Positions 1 through 7,841 of a DNA stretch of 37,185 nt are shown piece after piece. The stretch is taken from contig PLYO01000040.1 of the NCBI GenBank assembly GCA_003151825.1, positions 1 through 37,185 of the forward strand, written 5' to 3'. Under the pieces are notes generated by a model. It saw only the letters and a program-made list of their open reading frames with translations. It ran no database searches and was not told where the DNA came from. Source of the DNA: Ignavibacteriota bacterium. Its GTDB lineage: Bacteria > Bacteroidota > Ignavibacteria > Palsa-1295. Position 1 is the first letter of the stretch, and every line of letters begins with the position of its first letter. The translations under genes and the position numbers were made by a program.

Positions 1-949
1 CCCAATCAGTGCTCTACCTCCGGAAGACTCTTAGCACACGCTAGCCCTAAAGCTATTTCGGGGAGTACGAGCTATCTCCCAGTTTGATTAGTCTTTCGCC
101 CCTATGGACAGTTCATCGGAGTAGTTTTCAACCCACACCCGTTCGGTCCTCCAGTTGGTTTTACCCAACCTTCAACCTGACCATCCATAGATCACAAGGT
201 TTCGCGTCTACGACCCCATACTATGTTCGCCCTATTCAGACTCGCTTTCGCTACGGATTCGGTTCTGAGAACCTTATCCTTGCATGAGATCAGTAACTCG
301 TAGGCTCATTAAACAAAAGGCACGCGGTCACTCCTCCAATCCGAAGATTGGGCTTGCTCCCACCGTTTGTAAGCGCGCGGTTTCAGGATCTATTTCACTC
401 CCTTCTTAAGGGTTCTTTTCGCCTTTCCTTCACAGTACTTGTTCACTATCGGTCACTAGAGAGTATTTAGCCTTACGAGATGGTTCTCGCAAATTCCGAC
501 AGACTTTCACTTATTCCGTCGTACTCAGGGTACCTCCAGGAGTCATTAATATTTCGCGTACGGGACGATCGCCCTCTATGGTGTCACGTTCCAGTGACTT
601 CCGCTATACTAATGATTTGTAACTCCTATACGAAGGCCCTATAACCCCTTGAGGTAAAACCACAAGGTTTGGGCTGTTCCCGTTTCGCTCGCCACTACTC
701 AGGGAATCACGATTGTTTTCTCTTCCTCCACTTACTTAGATGTTTCAGTTCAGTGGGTTAGCTCGAATGCGGCTATGTATTCACCGCACCGTACACCGGC
801 ATTACCCGGTGTGGGTTGTCCCATTCGGAGATCCGGGGATCACAGGCAGCTTCCGCCTACTCCCGGCTTATCGCAGGTAACCACGTCCTTCATCGCCTTC
901 TAGTGCCAAGGCATCCACCATGCGCTCTTGGTAACTTCATCATTAAACC
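1..949 (-). rRNA. 23S ribosomal RNA, 5' part (runs off the left edge)
   Basis: Read on the minus strand, the sequence is a recognisable bacterial 23S rRNA 5' domain. It starts near 949 with GGTTTAATGATGAAG, then has the conserved GGTGGATGCC and GGCGATGAAGGACGTG blocks near 880-920 and the GTGGCGAGCGAAACGGGAAC block near 675-705. It continues with domain I and II features to base 1. About 950 of roughly 2900 bases are present; the rest and any 5S gene lie off the left edge. No 16S rRNA or tRNA gene lies upstream anywhere in the window, so this is not a classical 16S-23S-5S operon here. The exact 5' end is inferred by similarity to the usual 23S start. Confidence 0.97.
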
Positions 950-1390
950 TATGATACAGTGCCGGATGATTGCTCATCCGTTGTTAGCAGGTTGCCGCGA
1001 TTCACATCGCGACTTGTTACTATTGGTGCATCACTACAGTGTTTGATGATCGAGAACGATTCACATCGCTCGTCGATATGTACGGATGGCTCCGTACATT
1101 CTGACAACGTCTTGCGACGCTATCAGCCAACTGCATTATTTCAGACGTTTCACAACGTCTAAACCTTAGCTCGATACTTGTGTGTATTCGTGTAATAAAT
1201 TACACGATTACCCATTTTTTCGCATTTTGATCTTTCTATGTGCACTCTTTGAACCGCCGTTGGGCTACATAAGCAAAAGCTTACTTTCTGATTACTCAGA
1301 CGCTTACAGGGCCATTCATCGAATGTCACCGCTCAGTTGTCATTGAACTTTTGCCTTATGGATCAAGCATTGCTGCTTGAGTGCCACGCG
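950..1390 (-). other. 23S rRNA leader with an array of tetraloop hairpins
   Basis: No gene is visible between the 23S 5' end and the patatin gene. Read on the minus strand, the region is a run of short strong hairpins. Stems and loops (plus coordinates, loop as minus-strand sequence) are 1363-1380 GCAA, 1143-1160 GTGA, 1101-1126 GCAA, 1078-1099 GCCA, 1054-1071 GTGA, 996-1011 GTGA and 963-980 GCAA. Six of seven loops fit GNRA. In 1101-1126 and 1054-1071 some stem positions pair only as G-U on the minus strand and would be C-A mismatches on the plus strand, which supports a minus-strand RNA. Two A/T-looped hairpins (1189-1206, 1270-1283) lie between. It is probably the transcribed leader of the 23S gene; its function is unknown. 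Confidence 0.6.
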
Positions 1391-1435
1391 GCTTGCAAAT
1401 ACATCGGAGTCGAACCGATTCCACTCCAAAATTTT

Positions 1436-1470
1436 CCCCCTCCTTTTCAAGGAGGGGGCAGGGGGTGGTC
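1436..1470. repeat. G/C-rich palindromic repeat, copy 1 (truA-insert family)
   Basis: A CCCCCTCCTT/AAGGAGGGGG palindrome is followed by a G-run and GTGGTC. It is nearly identical to the copy inside truA (4900-4937, opposite orientation) and has the same layout as the copy in the esterase gene (15498-15537). It lies between the patatin gene and the 23S leader. Confidence 0.8.
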
Positions 1471-1503
1471 ACACCCGTGCTATTCTTCCATCTCGCTTTG
1501 GAA

Positions 1504-1522
1504 AACCCCGTTCGAGCGGGGA
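1504..1522 (-). terminator. Possible intrinsic terminator after the patatin gene
   Basis: On the minus strand a CCCCG/CGGGG stem with a six-base loop is followed by TTTTC. It lies about 120 bases past the patatin stop codon and upstream of the 23S leader hairpins. The stem is short, so this is tentative. Confidence 0.35.
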
Positions 1523-1640
1523 AGTGTAAAACCCAATCTTTATCTCAGAGGTTCCAAAAAGGATTACTTTCTTAAGAATTTCTTAATAGAGGGCCATGTA
1601 ACCCGATGGAAGCGGGCTGCGTTCCGAAATCCTATAAGAT

Positions 1641-2594
1641 TTAAGGCATTTTCGCCGATGGTATAGCAACCAGCGCCTGCTGCGCGTCTGTTTGACCCAT
1701 AGTGATGAGCCGCTGCACGTCCGCAGGGCCGAACGTCGTCATCGAGATCGGCAGATCGGCGACAGGGCGAATTACTTTGACCTCTACATGGCGCTTGCCA
1801 TAAAGGATATGCCCCGGCGCAAACTGGTGGCCGGCGGCAAGAGAAAGCTTAATCGACTGGTTGATCGAGTCTGCCATGTCGATGTCGTTATTGATGATCT
1901 GGCTCGTCAGAATATCCGTCGAGCGTTCGATGAGCGCGATGGGATCGCCGATTTTAATTTCCGACCGTCCGATATTTTTCGGCTGACACACTGCCGCGAT
2001 GATCGTTGTCGCGCCATCGGCCATCGGCTTGCTGAACGGCGCGATATTCCGAAGACCGCCATCGAAATACGGCTCGCCATTGATGATCGCGCCTGGCATA
2101 TACACCGGCTCCGCCGCACTGCCCATCGCATAATCGAACAGCGGCTGGGTGGTCTTATCGACATCCTCATAAAGCGCGCTCCATACATTCACGGTGCCCA
2201 TCGTCATGCGCGCCGAACACGCTGCGATATTTTCGACTGTAAACTCGGAGTCGATCAACTTGCGTAACGGCGAAGTATCGAGCAGACCGTTGAATTTCCC
2301 CGTGATGGTTGCCCACCCAATTGCAAGCCATGACCGCTCAATGATAAAGCTGCTCGGACCCGTAATCTTCTGCTGCCAGAATTTCACGAGATCGCTGCCG
2401 ATCGCCGGCCAGTCCGGACTTTTGCCCGCCAGCACCGCCCGCCCAGCGCGATCGGCAAGAAACAGCGCGTTCAGCGAACCCACCGACACGCCGTAAATCC
2501 CCTCCGGCACAAAACCATTTTTTAAGATAACCTCGATGGCGCCCGCTTCGTAGCAGCCCTTATTCGCTCCACCGGAAAGTACGAGTGCATTCAT
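1641..2594 (-). CDS. Patatin-like phospholipase
   Basis: This 317-residue protein has the patatin signature. The N-terminal GGANKG loop (about residues 8-13) is the oxyanion hole, GVSVG holds the nucleophile Ser37, and the DGG motif at 178-180 holds the Asp of the Ser-Asp dyad. Patatin-family enzymes hydrolyse ester bonds of phospholipids or other lipids. There is no signal peptide, so it is probably cytoplasmic or loosely membrane-bound. It resembles bacterial stand-alone patatin-domain proteins, and the natural lipid substrate cannot be told. The ATG start is preceded by a GAGAG stretch at suitable spacing. It sits 36 bases downstream of an exported-protein gene on the same strand and could be co-transcribed with it. 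Confidence 0.88.
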   Translation of the reverse strand: MNALVLSGGANKGCYEAGAIEVILKNGFVPEGIYGVSVGSLNALFLADRAGRAVLAGKSPDWPAIGSDLVKFWQQKITGPSSFIIERSWLAIGWATITGKFNGLLDTSPLRKLIDSEFTVENIAACSARMTMGTVNVWSALYEDVDKTTQPLFDYAMGSAAEPVYMPGAIINGEPYFDGGLRNIAPFSKPMADGATTIIAAVCQPKNIGRSEIKIGDPIALIERSTDILTSQIINNDIDMADSINQSIKLSLAAGHQFAPGHILYGKRHVEVKVIRPVADLPISMTTFGPADVQRLITMGQTDAQQALVAIPSAKMP

Positions 2595-2630
2595 GGTTTT
2601 CTCTCAGCAGTGAATTGTGTGATTTGGTTA

Positions 2631-3764
2631 CTAAGAACCCGACAAAAGATCTTGAGGAACCGATAACTTAAGTGCGAGGATCAAAGGATCGTTTGATACC
2701 GTTGTCTTTACGCCTGCGGACGATGTTTGAATAAAAAGACCATTGCTTCTATTGTCAAGGGCGTTAAGTAAAATGAGGCCGAGATTGAGTTCAAACTTTC
2801 TGCCAAGGATGGCACGCACCCCAAAATTTAAATTCCAAAAATTAACACTAGTGTTATTGGCAAAATAGGTTTGATACGCGACGCGCCCAACAATCGGGCT
2901 TGTGTATAGGCATCCACCATATACGGTTAGTTGGTTTGAGTCTATCCCGTATTCAAGTAACACCCCAATTTGACTCATGATAATAGAACTGGTTTTGCCC
3001 GAAGTCTGAGTATCGTTTTGGAAAACATTTTTCGATCCAGCTGACAAATTCAAATTGACTCCGAAATGAGGACAAATGGCGTAGCAGGTGTTCAGTTCCA
3101 CTGCTACATTGCTCGCTTCCGGAACAAAAAGGCGTTTAGCGATATTGACGAACGTATCGGCAGGCGCGGTTCCCTTAAGAATTTGGACCTCCGAGTATAA
3201 ATGCAAAGTAGTATCCTTGTAAGAACCGGTGGCCGAAATTGTAGGACTCGTCTCGACCCCTAAGCCCGTAAGGACGCTCCCGATACCTTGTAACGTAAGC
3301 GACGAATCATCGGCAGCGGATGTCTTCGGCGGGGGATTTGCCGCGATGTAAGCTATCAGCGCATTCGATAGCTCATTATTTACTTTGCTTAACTTTTCTA
3401 TTTTTGAATCAGATGACGACTCCGTCATGGTGTTGTTCAAATCTTCATCCATTGTCGCGTATGAGTTCATTACGCTTCTATTGCTATTTGCAGAGGATAA
3501 AAGTTCTCGTGTCTCGAGCGAAAGAGAACGAATTCGTTCCGTAGCATAGGGTTTCTTTGGGTCGATGCTATTGAGTTCAGCATACATGGAATCGAGCTTC
3601 GCCATTTGCAATTTAGCAATATCTATTTTCTCTTTACGTTTGGCTGAACGGAATCGGTTAACATCTGCCAGATGCTGCCCAAAGCAGAGGGAAACGGGGA
3701 ACAGTGTCGATGCAAGGATCAACATCGGTATCCATCGGGGTCTCAGAATGTGTGGAATGTTCAT
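2631..3764 (-). CDS. Exported protein, probably outer-membrane associated
   Basis: I do not recognise a family. The reading frame is open further upstream, but the ATG at 3764 is chosen because it begins a good Sec signal peptide: MNIPHILRPRW, a hydrophobic core, then a cut after CFGQ. The mature part (about 350 residues) starts with a charged, helix-prone, Ser-rich segment (mature residues about 10-120). It ends with alternating polar/hydrophobic stretches such as FWNLNFGVRAILGRKFELNLG that look like transmembrane beta-strands. An outer-membrane barrel with an N-terminal periplasmic helical part is plausible but is only inference. It lies immediately upstream of the patatin gene. Confidence 0.65.
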   Translation of the reverse strand: MNIPHILRPRWIPMLILASTLFPVSLCFGQHLADVNRFRSAKRKEKIDIAKLQMAKLDSMYAELNSIDPKKPYATERIRSLSLETRELLSSANSNRSVMNSYATMDEDLNNTMTESSSDSKIEKLSKVNNELSNALIAYIAANPPPKTSAADDSSLTLQGIGSVLTGLGVETSPTISATGSYKDTTLHLYSEVQILKGTAPADTFVNIAKRLFVPEASNVAVELNTCYAICPHFGVNLNLSAGSKNVFQNDTQTSGKTSSIIMSQIGVLLEYGIDSNQLTVYGGCLYTSPIVGRVAYQTYFANNTSVNFWNLNFGVRAILGRKFELNLGLILLNALDNRSNGLFIQTSSAGVKTTVSNDPLILALKLSVPQDLLSGS

Positions 3765-3929
3765 GGTTTTGAAGTAAATGATTATTAGCTTATCGTAGAT
3801 TTTTAACTTCCTCCACCCCACTCTACATGCACGGGAGTACAAAGATACGAAGAAAAAACCGCCTCCATGAGAAATCGGGTAATCCGTTTCACCGAAAGTG
3901 GCCGAACGCACGGAAATGACCTCGCAGTA

Positions 3930-4319
3930 TCAGCACGTTTTCACTCCAAATTCGAGCTTAATGCGATCTGGGTCTTCAAAATAGATGGCGAAATAATTGG
4001 GGCCGTAATAATCGGCATCGTAAAGAATTGGAATGCCGTGACGAATCAAAAATTCCCTTAGCAAAAGCATTTCTTCTTTATCTGAAAGCTCGATTGCAAG
4101 GTGATCGAGGCCGATATGTTTTCGATGATACGATGCCTCTTTGAATCGAGGTTTAACTTGATTGAAATAAATGTAAAACGAACCCAACCGCCAGCAAAAA
4201 CTCTCTCCTTCGCGCTCAATCGTGCTGCCTTTGAAAAAGGATGAAAGTAAAGAATAAAATTTGAACGAAGCATCGAGATTACTTACGTTAAGCTCGATGT
4301 GGTGTACTCCGATGATCAT
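3930..4319 (-). CDS. VOC-family (glyoxalase/bleomycin-resistance fold) protein
   Basis: This 129-residue single-domain protein has the two beta-alpha-beta-beta-beta halves of the vicinal-oxygen-chelate fold. The first half starts VHHIELNVSNLDASFKFY and the second GLDHLAIELSDKEE. The family's metal ligand positions appear filled: His near residue 7, His in GLDHLA, and Glu in the terminal LEFG. The reaction cannot be predicted; family members include isomerases, dioxygenases and antibiotic-binding proteins. The start lies 14 bases after the truA stop, so it is probably the last gene of the serS-lysA-truA unit. A paralogous VOC gene lies at 33139-33534. Confidence 0.82.
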   Translation of the reverse strand: MIIGVHHIELNVSNLDASFKFYSLLSSFFKGSTIEREGESFCWRLGSFYIYFNQVKPRFKEASYHRKHIGLDHLAIELSDKEEMLLLREFLIRHGIPILYDADYYGPNYFAIYFEDPDRIKLEFGVKTC

Positions 4320-4333
4320 TATAACAAGGATTC

Positions 4334-5152
4334 TTACAAAGAATGTTTTGAACTACCTAATCCCCACAACCTAAACCGCTCCGGGTATTCGATCCCTTCG
4401 AGTACTAATCCATGCGCGGGCGCAATATATTTCGCGCGCCAAAGTTCCTGTGGTGAGTGAAGCAGCTTCTCGAATTCATCCACTGTGAGCGCCGATTGCC
4501 CCACCTGCACCATCGCGCCGACAAGCGCGCGTACCATCCCACGCACAAAACGGTTCGCGTGAATCGTAAAGGTGAAGTTTTTTTCTTGTGATTCCCAATA
4601 GGCATCCTGCACAATGCAGCGGTAATGCTTTACATCTGACGTTCGCTTGCTGAAGCTGGTAAAATCATGTTCGCCGGTGAGTAGCCCAGCACACGCCTGG
4701 AGCTTTGCAATATCCACATCGCGGCGTATGGCCCAGACGACATTTCGGTCTATTGCCGTTCGATCACGTTTGATCGTGTAACGATACTCACGCATGAGCG
4801 CGGAATGACGCGCATGGAAATCTTCCGCAACGGAATGAATATCGAGAATGGCGATGTCTTTCGGCGTTGTCGCGTTAAGGGCCATGATGAGCTTGGGAAG
4901 ACCACCCCCCGCCCCCTCCTTGAAAAGGAGGGGGAGATCATCATCTGGAAACTCGACATGCGCGACCATCCCCCGCGCATGAACGCCAGCATCGGTACGC
5001 CCGGCGCCAAAGACCGTAATAGTTCTCGCAAACAGTTGATGAAATGCGCGCTCGATTTCAGCTTGAATGGAACGGCCTAACGGATGATCGCCTTGCGTTT
5101 GCCATCCGGCAAACTTGGTTCCGTCGTATTCGATTAGAAGAGCAAGTTTCAA
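4334..5152 (-). CDS. truA: tRNA pseudouridine(38-40) synthase TruA, with a repeat-derived insert
   Basis: TruA converts uridines 38-40 of the anticodon arm of many tRNAs to pseudouridine. The 272-residue protein has the catalytic Asp54 in GAGRTDAGVHA, the N-terminal LLIEYDGTKFAGWQ block, DFHARHSA, and the C-terminal FVRGMVRALVGAMVQVG block. Residues about 72-87 (LPLLFKEGAGGGLPK) have no counterpart in E. coli TruA. They are encoded by a palindromic repeat (4900-4937) that keeps the frame open, so the gene looks intact. The insert falls between the AHVEF strand and the LNATTPKDI segment, probably in a surface loop. The ATG overlaps the lysA stop as ATGA, indicating translational coupling. Confidence 0.95.
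   Translation of the reverse strand: MKLALLIEYDGTKFAGWQTQGDHPLGRSIQAEIERAFHQLFARTITVFGAGRTDAGVHARGMVAHVEFPDDDLPLLFKEGAGGGLPKLIMALNATTPKDIAILDIHSVAEDFHARHSALMREYRYTIKRDRTAIDRNVVWAIRRDVDIAKLQACAGLLTGEHDFTSFSKRTSDVKHYRCIVQDAYWESQEKNFTFTIHANRFVRGMVRALVGAMVQVGQSALTVDEFEKLLHSPQELWRAKYIAPAHGLVLEGIEYPERFRLWGLGSSKHSL
4900..4937. repeat. Palindromic repeat inserted in frame in truA
   Basis: A ten-base stem (4912-4921 with 4925-4934) is flanked by a C-run and GACCACC. Apart from a single base, the core through GTGGTC equals the reverse complement of 1436-1470. It is translated as LPLLFKEGAGGGLPK on the truA strand without a stop or frameshift. Confidence 0.85.
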
Positions 5153-6504
5153 CTCACGAGAGCGTGCAAGCCTGCATTTTCTATACGGGCAACGCCCGCA
5201 ACATCCTCCACACGTTCCCGCTCACGGATAAGCCGATACTCCGCGCCATCGACCAAGATTTCCGCAGCGCGTGGGCGAAGATTGTAATTCGAGGCAAGCG
5301 TGTATCCATACGCGCCTGCACAGAGGATCGCAATCGAATCGCCGCGCTTCAGCGTGGGCATTTCGCGGGATTGCGCGAGGAAATCGCTTGTCTCGCAAAT
5401 GGGGCCAACGATATCGACTTTTTGCGTTGCGCCGGCCGTGAGTTCGAGCGGTGCGACTTGGTGATATGCTTCGTACAAGCACGGACGAATTAGTTCCGTC
5501 ATGCCGGTATCGGCGATGACGAATTTCTTCTTGCTATTAGCTTTTGTATAAAGCACCGTCGCAAGCAGCGCGCAAGCATTGGCTACAATAGCACGGCCCG
5601 GCTCGAAAATAATTTTGAGACCTGTTTGATCGAGAATCGGCAGCACCGCGCCGACAAATTCACTGAGCGATGGCACATACTCCCCTTCTTCGCCGAGTTC
5701 ATCCTTGGGCAAGAGAGGATGCCGCACGACATTGCGATAATGGATTCCCTGTCCGCCTCCAAAATTCAAATGCTCGAGTATGATTCCGGATTTCACTCGC
5801 AGTGAATTAACAAACTTTACCGTCGAGCGCGCGGCCTTGATAAACGGATCGAGTGATGTGATCTGCGAGCCGATATGCACATGAATCCCAACCACTTCGA
5901 GCGCCGGCTGCTTCGAGGCATAGATAAATGCCTCGCGGGCATTTTCCATATCGATGCCAAATTTATTCTCTTTCAGCCCGGTCGAAATGTAGGGATGGCT
6001 TTTGGCATCGACATCGGGATTGACCCGAATCGAAACTTTCGCCCTCAGGCCAAATTTTTCAGCAATTCCGTTGATGACGGAAAGCTCTTCTAAGCTTTCC
6101 ACATTGAAGGCATGAATGTTCGCTTTGAGCGCAAGTTCGATTTCCGCGTCTGTTTTGCCGGTGCCGTCAAAGGTGATTTTTTCTGGCGTAAAACCGGCCG
6201 CAAGCGCAACAAGGAGTTCTCCTGCGCTCACGACATCCGCGCCCGCGCCTTCCTCAGCCAATATCTTGAGCAATTCGATATTCGAGTTCGCTTTCAGCGC
6301 ATAACTTACGTAATGCTCCTTACCTGAGGATTTGAGTGTCTCATCGAACGAATGAAAATTTTGAACGATCTGCCGCTTCGAATACACATAAAGCGGCGTG
6401 CCGAATTCGCGCGCGAGATCGGAGAGCGTGACTTCTTCACATAGCAGCGATGGTTGCTCGTCGTTTGAGTATCGAAATGCTTGTTGGTCTAATACGTCGG
6501 TCAT
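5149..6504 (-). CDS. lysA: Diaminopimelate decarboxylase
   Basis: LysA is a PLP enzyme of alanine-racemase fold that makes L-lysine from meso-diaminopimelate, the last step of lysine synthesis. The 451-residue protein has the PLP lysine at 71 in YALKANSN and HVHIGSQI in the barrel. It also has the Gly-rich phosphate loop NFGGGQGI, EPGRAI, the CETSD active-site motif near residue 370, and GAYGYTLASNYN near the C-terminus. Length fits the family. The ATG at 6504 overlaps the serS stop (ATGA), and its own stop overlaps the truA start in the same way, so serS-lysA-truA is a tightly coupled operon. Related ornithine/arginine decarboxylases of this fold are less likely given the CETSD and GAYG context. 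Confidence 0.95.
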   Translation of the reverse strand: MTDVLDQQAFRYSNDEQPSLLCEEVTLSDLAREFGTPLYVYSKRQIVQNFHSFDETLKSSGKEHYVSYALKANSNIELLKILAEEGAGADVVSAGELLVALAAGFTPEKITFDGTGKTDAEIELALKANIHAFNVESLEELSVINGIAEKFGLRAKVSIRVNPDVDAKSHPYISTGLKENKFGIDMENAREAFIYASKQPALEVVGIHVHIGSQITSLDPFIKAARSTVKFVNSLRVKSGIILEHLNFGGGQGIHYRNVVRHPLLPKDELGEEGEYVPSLSEFVGAVLPILDQTGLKIIFEPGRAIVANACALLATVLYTKANSKKKFVIADTGMTELIRPCLYEAYHQVAPLELTAGATQKVDIVGPICETSDFLAQSREMPTLKRGDSIAILCAGAYGYTLASNYNLRPRAAEILVDGAEYRLIRERERVEDVAGVARIENAGLHALVS

Positions 6505-7781
6505 TTTATTTCTGTAAAAGGAAGATATGAATGAAGCACCTCCGGGATGCGTATTGTTCCATCCGTTTGCTGAAAAGTTTCTAAGAATGCAACCATCAGG
6601 CGTGAGGTTGCAAGGCCGGAGCCGTTAAGGGTATGTACGAATTCCGGTTTAGATTTGGCATCGCGTCGAAATCGAATATTCGCGCGACGCGCCTGGAAGT
6701 CCTCGAAGTTCGAGCAGCTTGATGCTTCGAGCCAATTTCCTTCCACCGGCGCCCAGACTTCGAGATCGTAAGTCTTAGCACTCGAAAATCCGGTGTCGCC
6801 GTTGCAAAGCAGGATCCGGCGATAGGGAATTTCAAGAAGTTCGAGAATGCGTTCGGCGTCAGCCGTTAACTTCTCATGCTCATCGTAAGACGATTCGGGC
6901 GTGGTAAACTTTACGAGCTCTACCTTATTAAACTCGTGAACGCGCAGGAACCCGCGCGTATCTTTTCCATACGATCCAGCCTCGCGGCGAAAGCAGGCGC
7001 TGAACGCGCAATGGAGAAGCGGCAATTTATCCCCGGATAATACTTCGTCCGCATAGAGATTTGTCACCGGAACTTCCGCCGTCGGAATCGCATAGAGCGC
7101 ATCCTCGGGAATGTGATAAACCTGATCGGCAAACTTTGGAAATTGTCCCGTCCCACGAAGCGATTGAGCGTTCACAAAAAAAGGCGGCAGCACTTCCGAA
7201 TATCCATGCGAGCGTGTGTGAACGTCCAGCATGAAATTGATGAACGCACGTTCGAGCTGCGCGCCACGTCCCATATAAACTGGAAATCCCGCTGCCGCAA
7301 TCTTGGCACCGCGCTTGAAATCGAACAGCTGATGCTTCTCTCCAAGCGCCAAATGATCGAGGCCCTCTCTTTTTTCGAACAAACGTTCGTCACCGTTTGG
7401 CGACCACCGCTTTACCTCTACATTTGCTAAGGCATCCGCACCCGTGGGGACGGAACGATGCAGAATGTTTGGCATCGAGTCCATCAAGAGATTGAGCGCA
7501 AGCTCTTTCTCACGCAACTGGTCATCGAGCGAAGCAATCTCATCGCCTACCGCTTTCATTTCAGCGATGCGAACATCCGCCGGTTCTTTCGCGCGTTTCA
7601 ACCGTGCGATTTCTTCGCTCACGGTGTTGCGCTTCATCTTCAGCGCTTCGACTTGCCCAATAATCGCGCGACGATCGCGATCGAGCGCGAGCACATGATC
7701 AACCGTGTCTTCCGTGTGCTTCGCGCGGATCGCCGCGCGCACAAGATCGGGATTATCGCGAATGAGTTTAATATCTAACAT
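6501..7781 (-). CDS. serS: Seryl-tRNA synthetase
   Basis: This class II synthetase charges tRNA-Ser and tRNA-Sec with serine. The N-terminal coiled-coil arm that grips the tRNA spans about residues 30-100. Motif 2 is FRREAGSYGKDTRGFLRVHE, and motif 3 is the C-terminal GSGLATSRLMVAFLE. An upstream TTG at 7787 extends the frame by two residues. The ATG at 7781 is preferred because the sequence before it reads GGGAGAGGGAG, then six bases, then ATG, a proper ribosome-binding spacing, and it gives the usual MLDIKLIRDNPD start. That ribosome-binding site is the edge of a palindromic repeat (7788-7839). It is the first gene of the serS-lysA-truA chain. Confidence 0.96.
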   Translation of the reverse strand: MLDIKLIRDNPDLVRAAIRAKHTEDTVDHVLALDRDRRAIIGQVEALKMKRNTVSEEIARLKRAKEPADVRIAEMKAVGDEIASLDDQLREKELALNLLMDSMPNILHRSVPTGADALANVEVKRWSPNGDERLFEKREGLDHLALGEKHQLFDFKRGAKIAAAGFPVYMGRGAQLERAFINFMLDVHTRSHGYSEVLPPFFVNAQSLRGTGQFPKFADQVYHIPEDALYAIPTAEVPVTNLYADEVLSGDKLPLLHCAFSACFRREAGSYGKDTRGFLRVHEFNKVELVKFTTPESSYDEHEKLTADAERILELLEIPYRRILLCNGDTGFSSAKTYDLEVWAPVEGNWLEASSCSNFEDFQARRANIRFRRDAKSKPEFVHTLNGSGLATSRLMVAFLETFQQTDGTIRIPEVLHSYLPFTEIK

Positions 7782-7787
7782 AGTCAA

Positions 7788-7839
7788 CTCCCTCTCCCAG
7801 CAGGGCGCATCGCCGACGATGCGGGGTTGGGGTGAGGGT
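7788..7839. repeat. Palindromic G/C-rich repeat upstream of serS
   Basis: CTCCCTCTCCC and GGTTGGGGTGAGGG flank a perfect inner stem GCATCG/CGATGC (7807-7812 with 7817-7822). The layout resembles the truA-insert family but the core differs. It fills the gap between the RmlD-like gene and serS, and its purine-rich edge serves as the likely serS ribosome-binding site. Confidence 0.7.
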
Positions 7840-7841
7840 TT

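Noticed and set aside
1398..1432. tRNA-like 3' half on the minus strand (ATCGG, TTCGACT, CCGAT then GTATTTGCA)
   Set aside because: The T-arm is well formed but no matching acceptor strand, D-arm or anticodon arm is found upstream; the sequence there is the palindromic repeat 1436-1470. It is treated as a chance hairpin or tRNA remnant.
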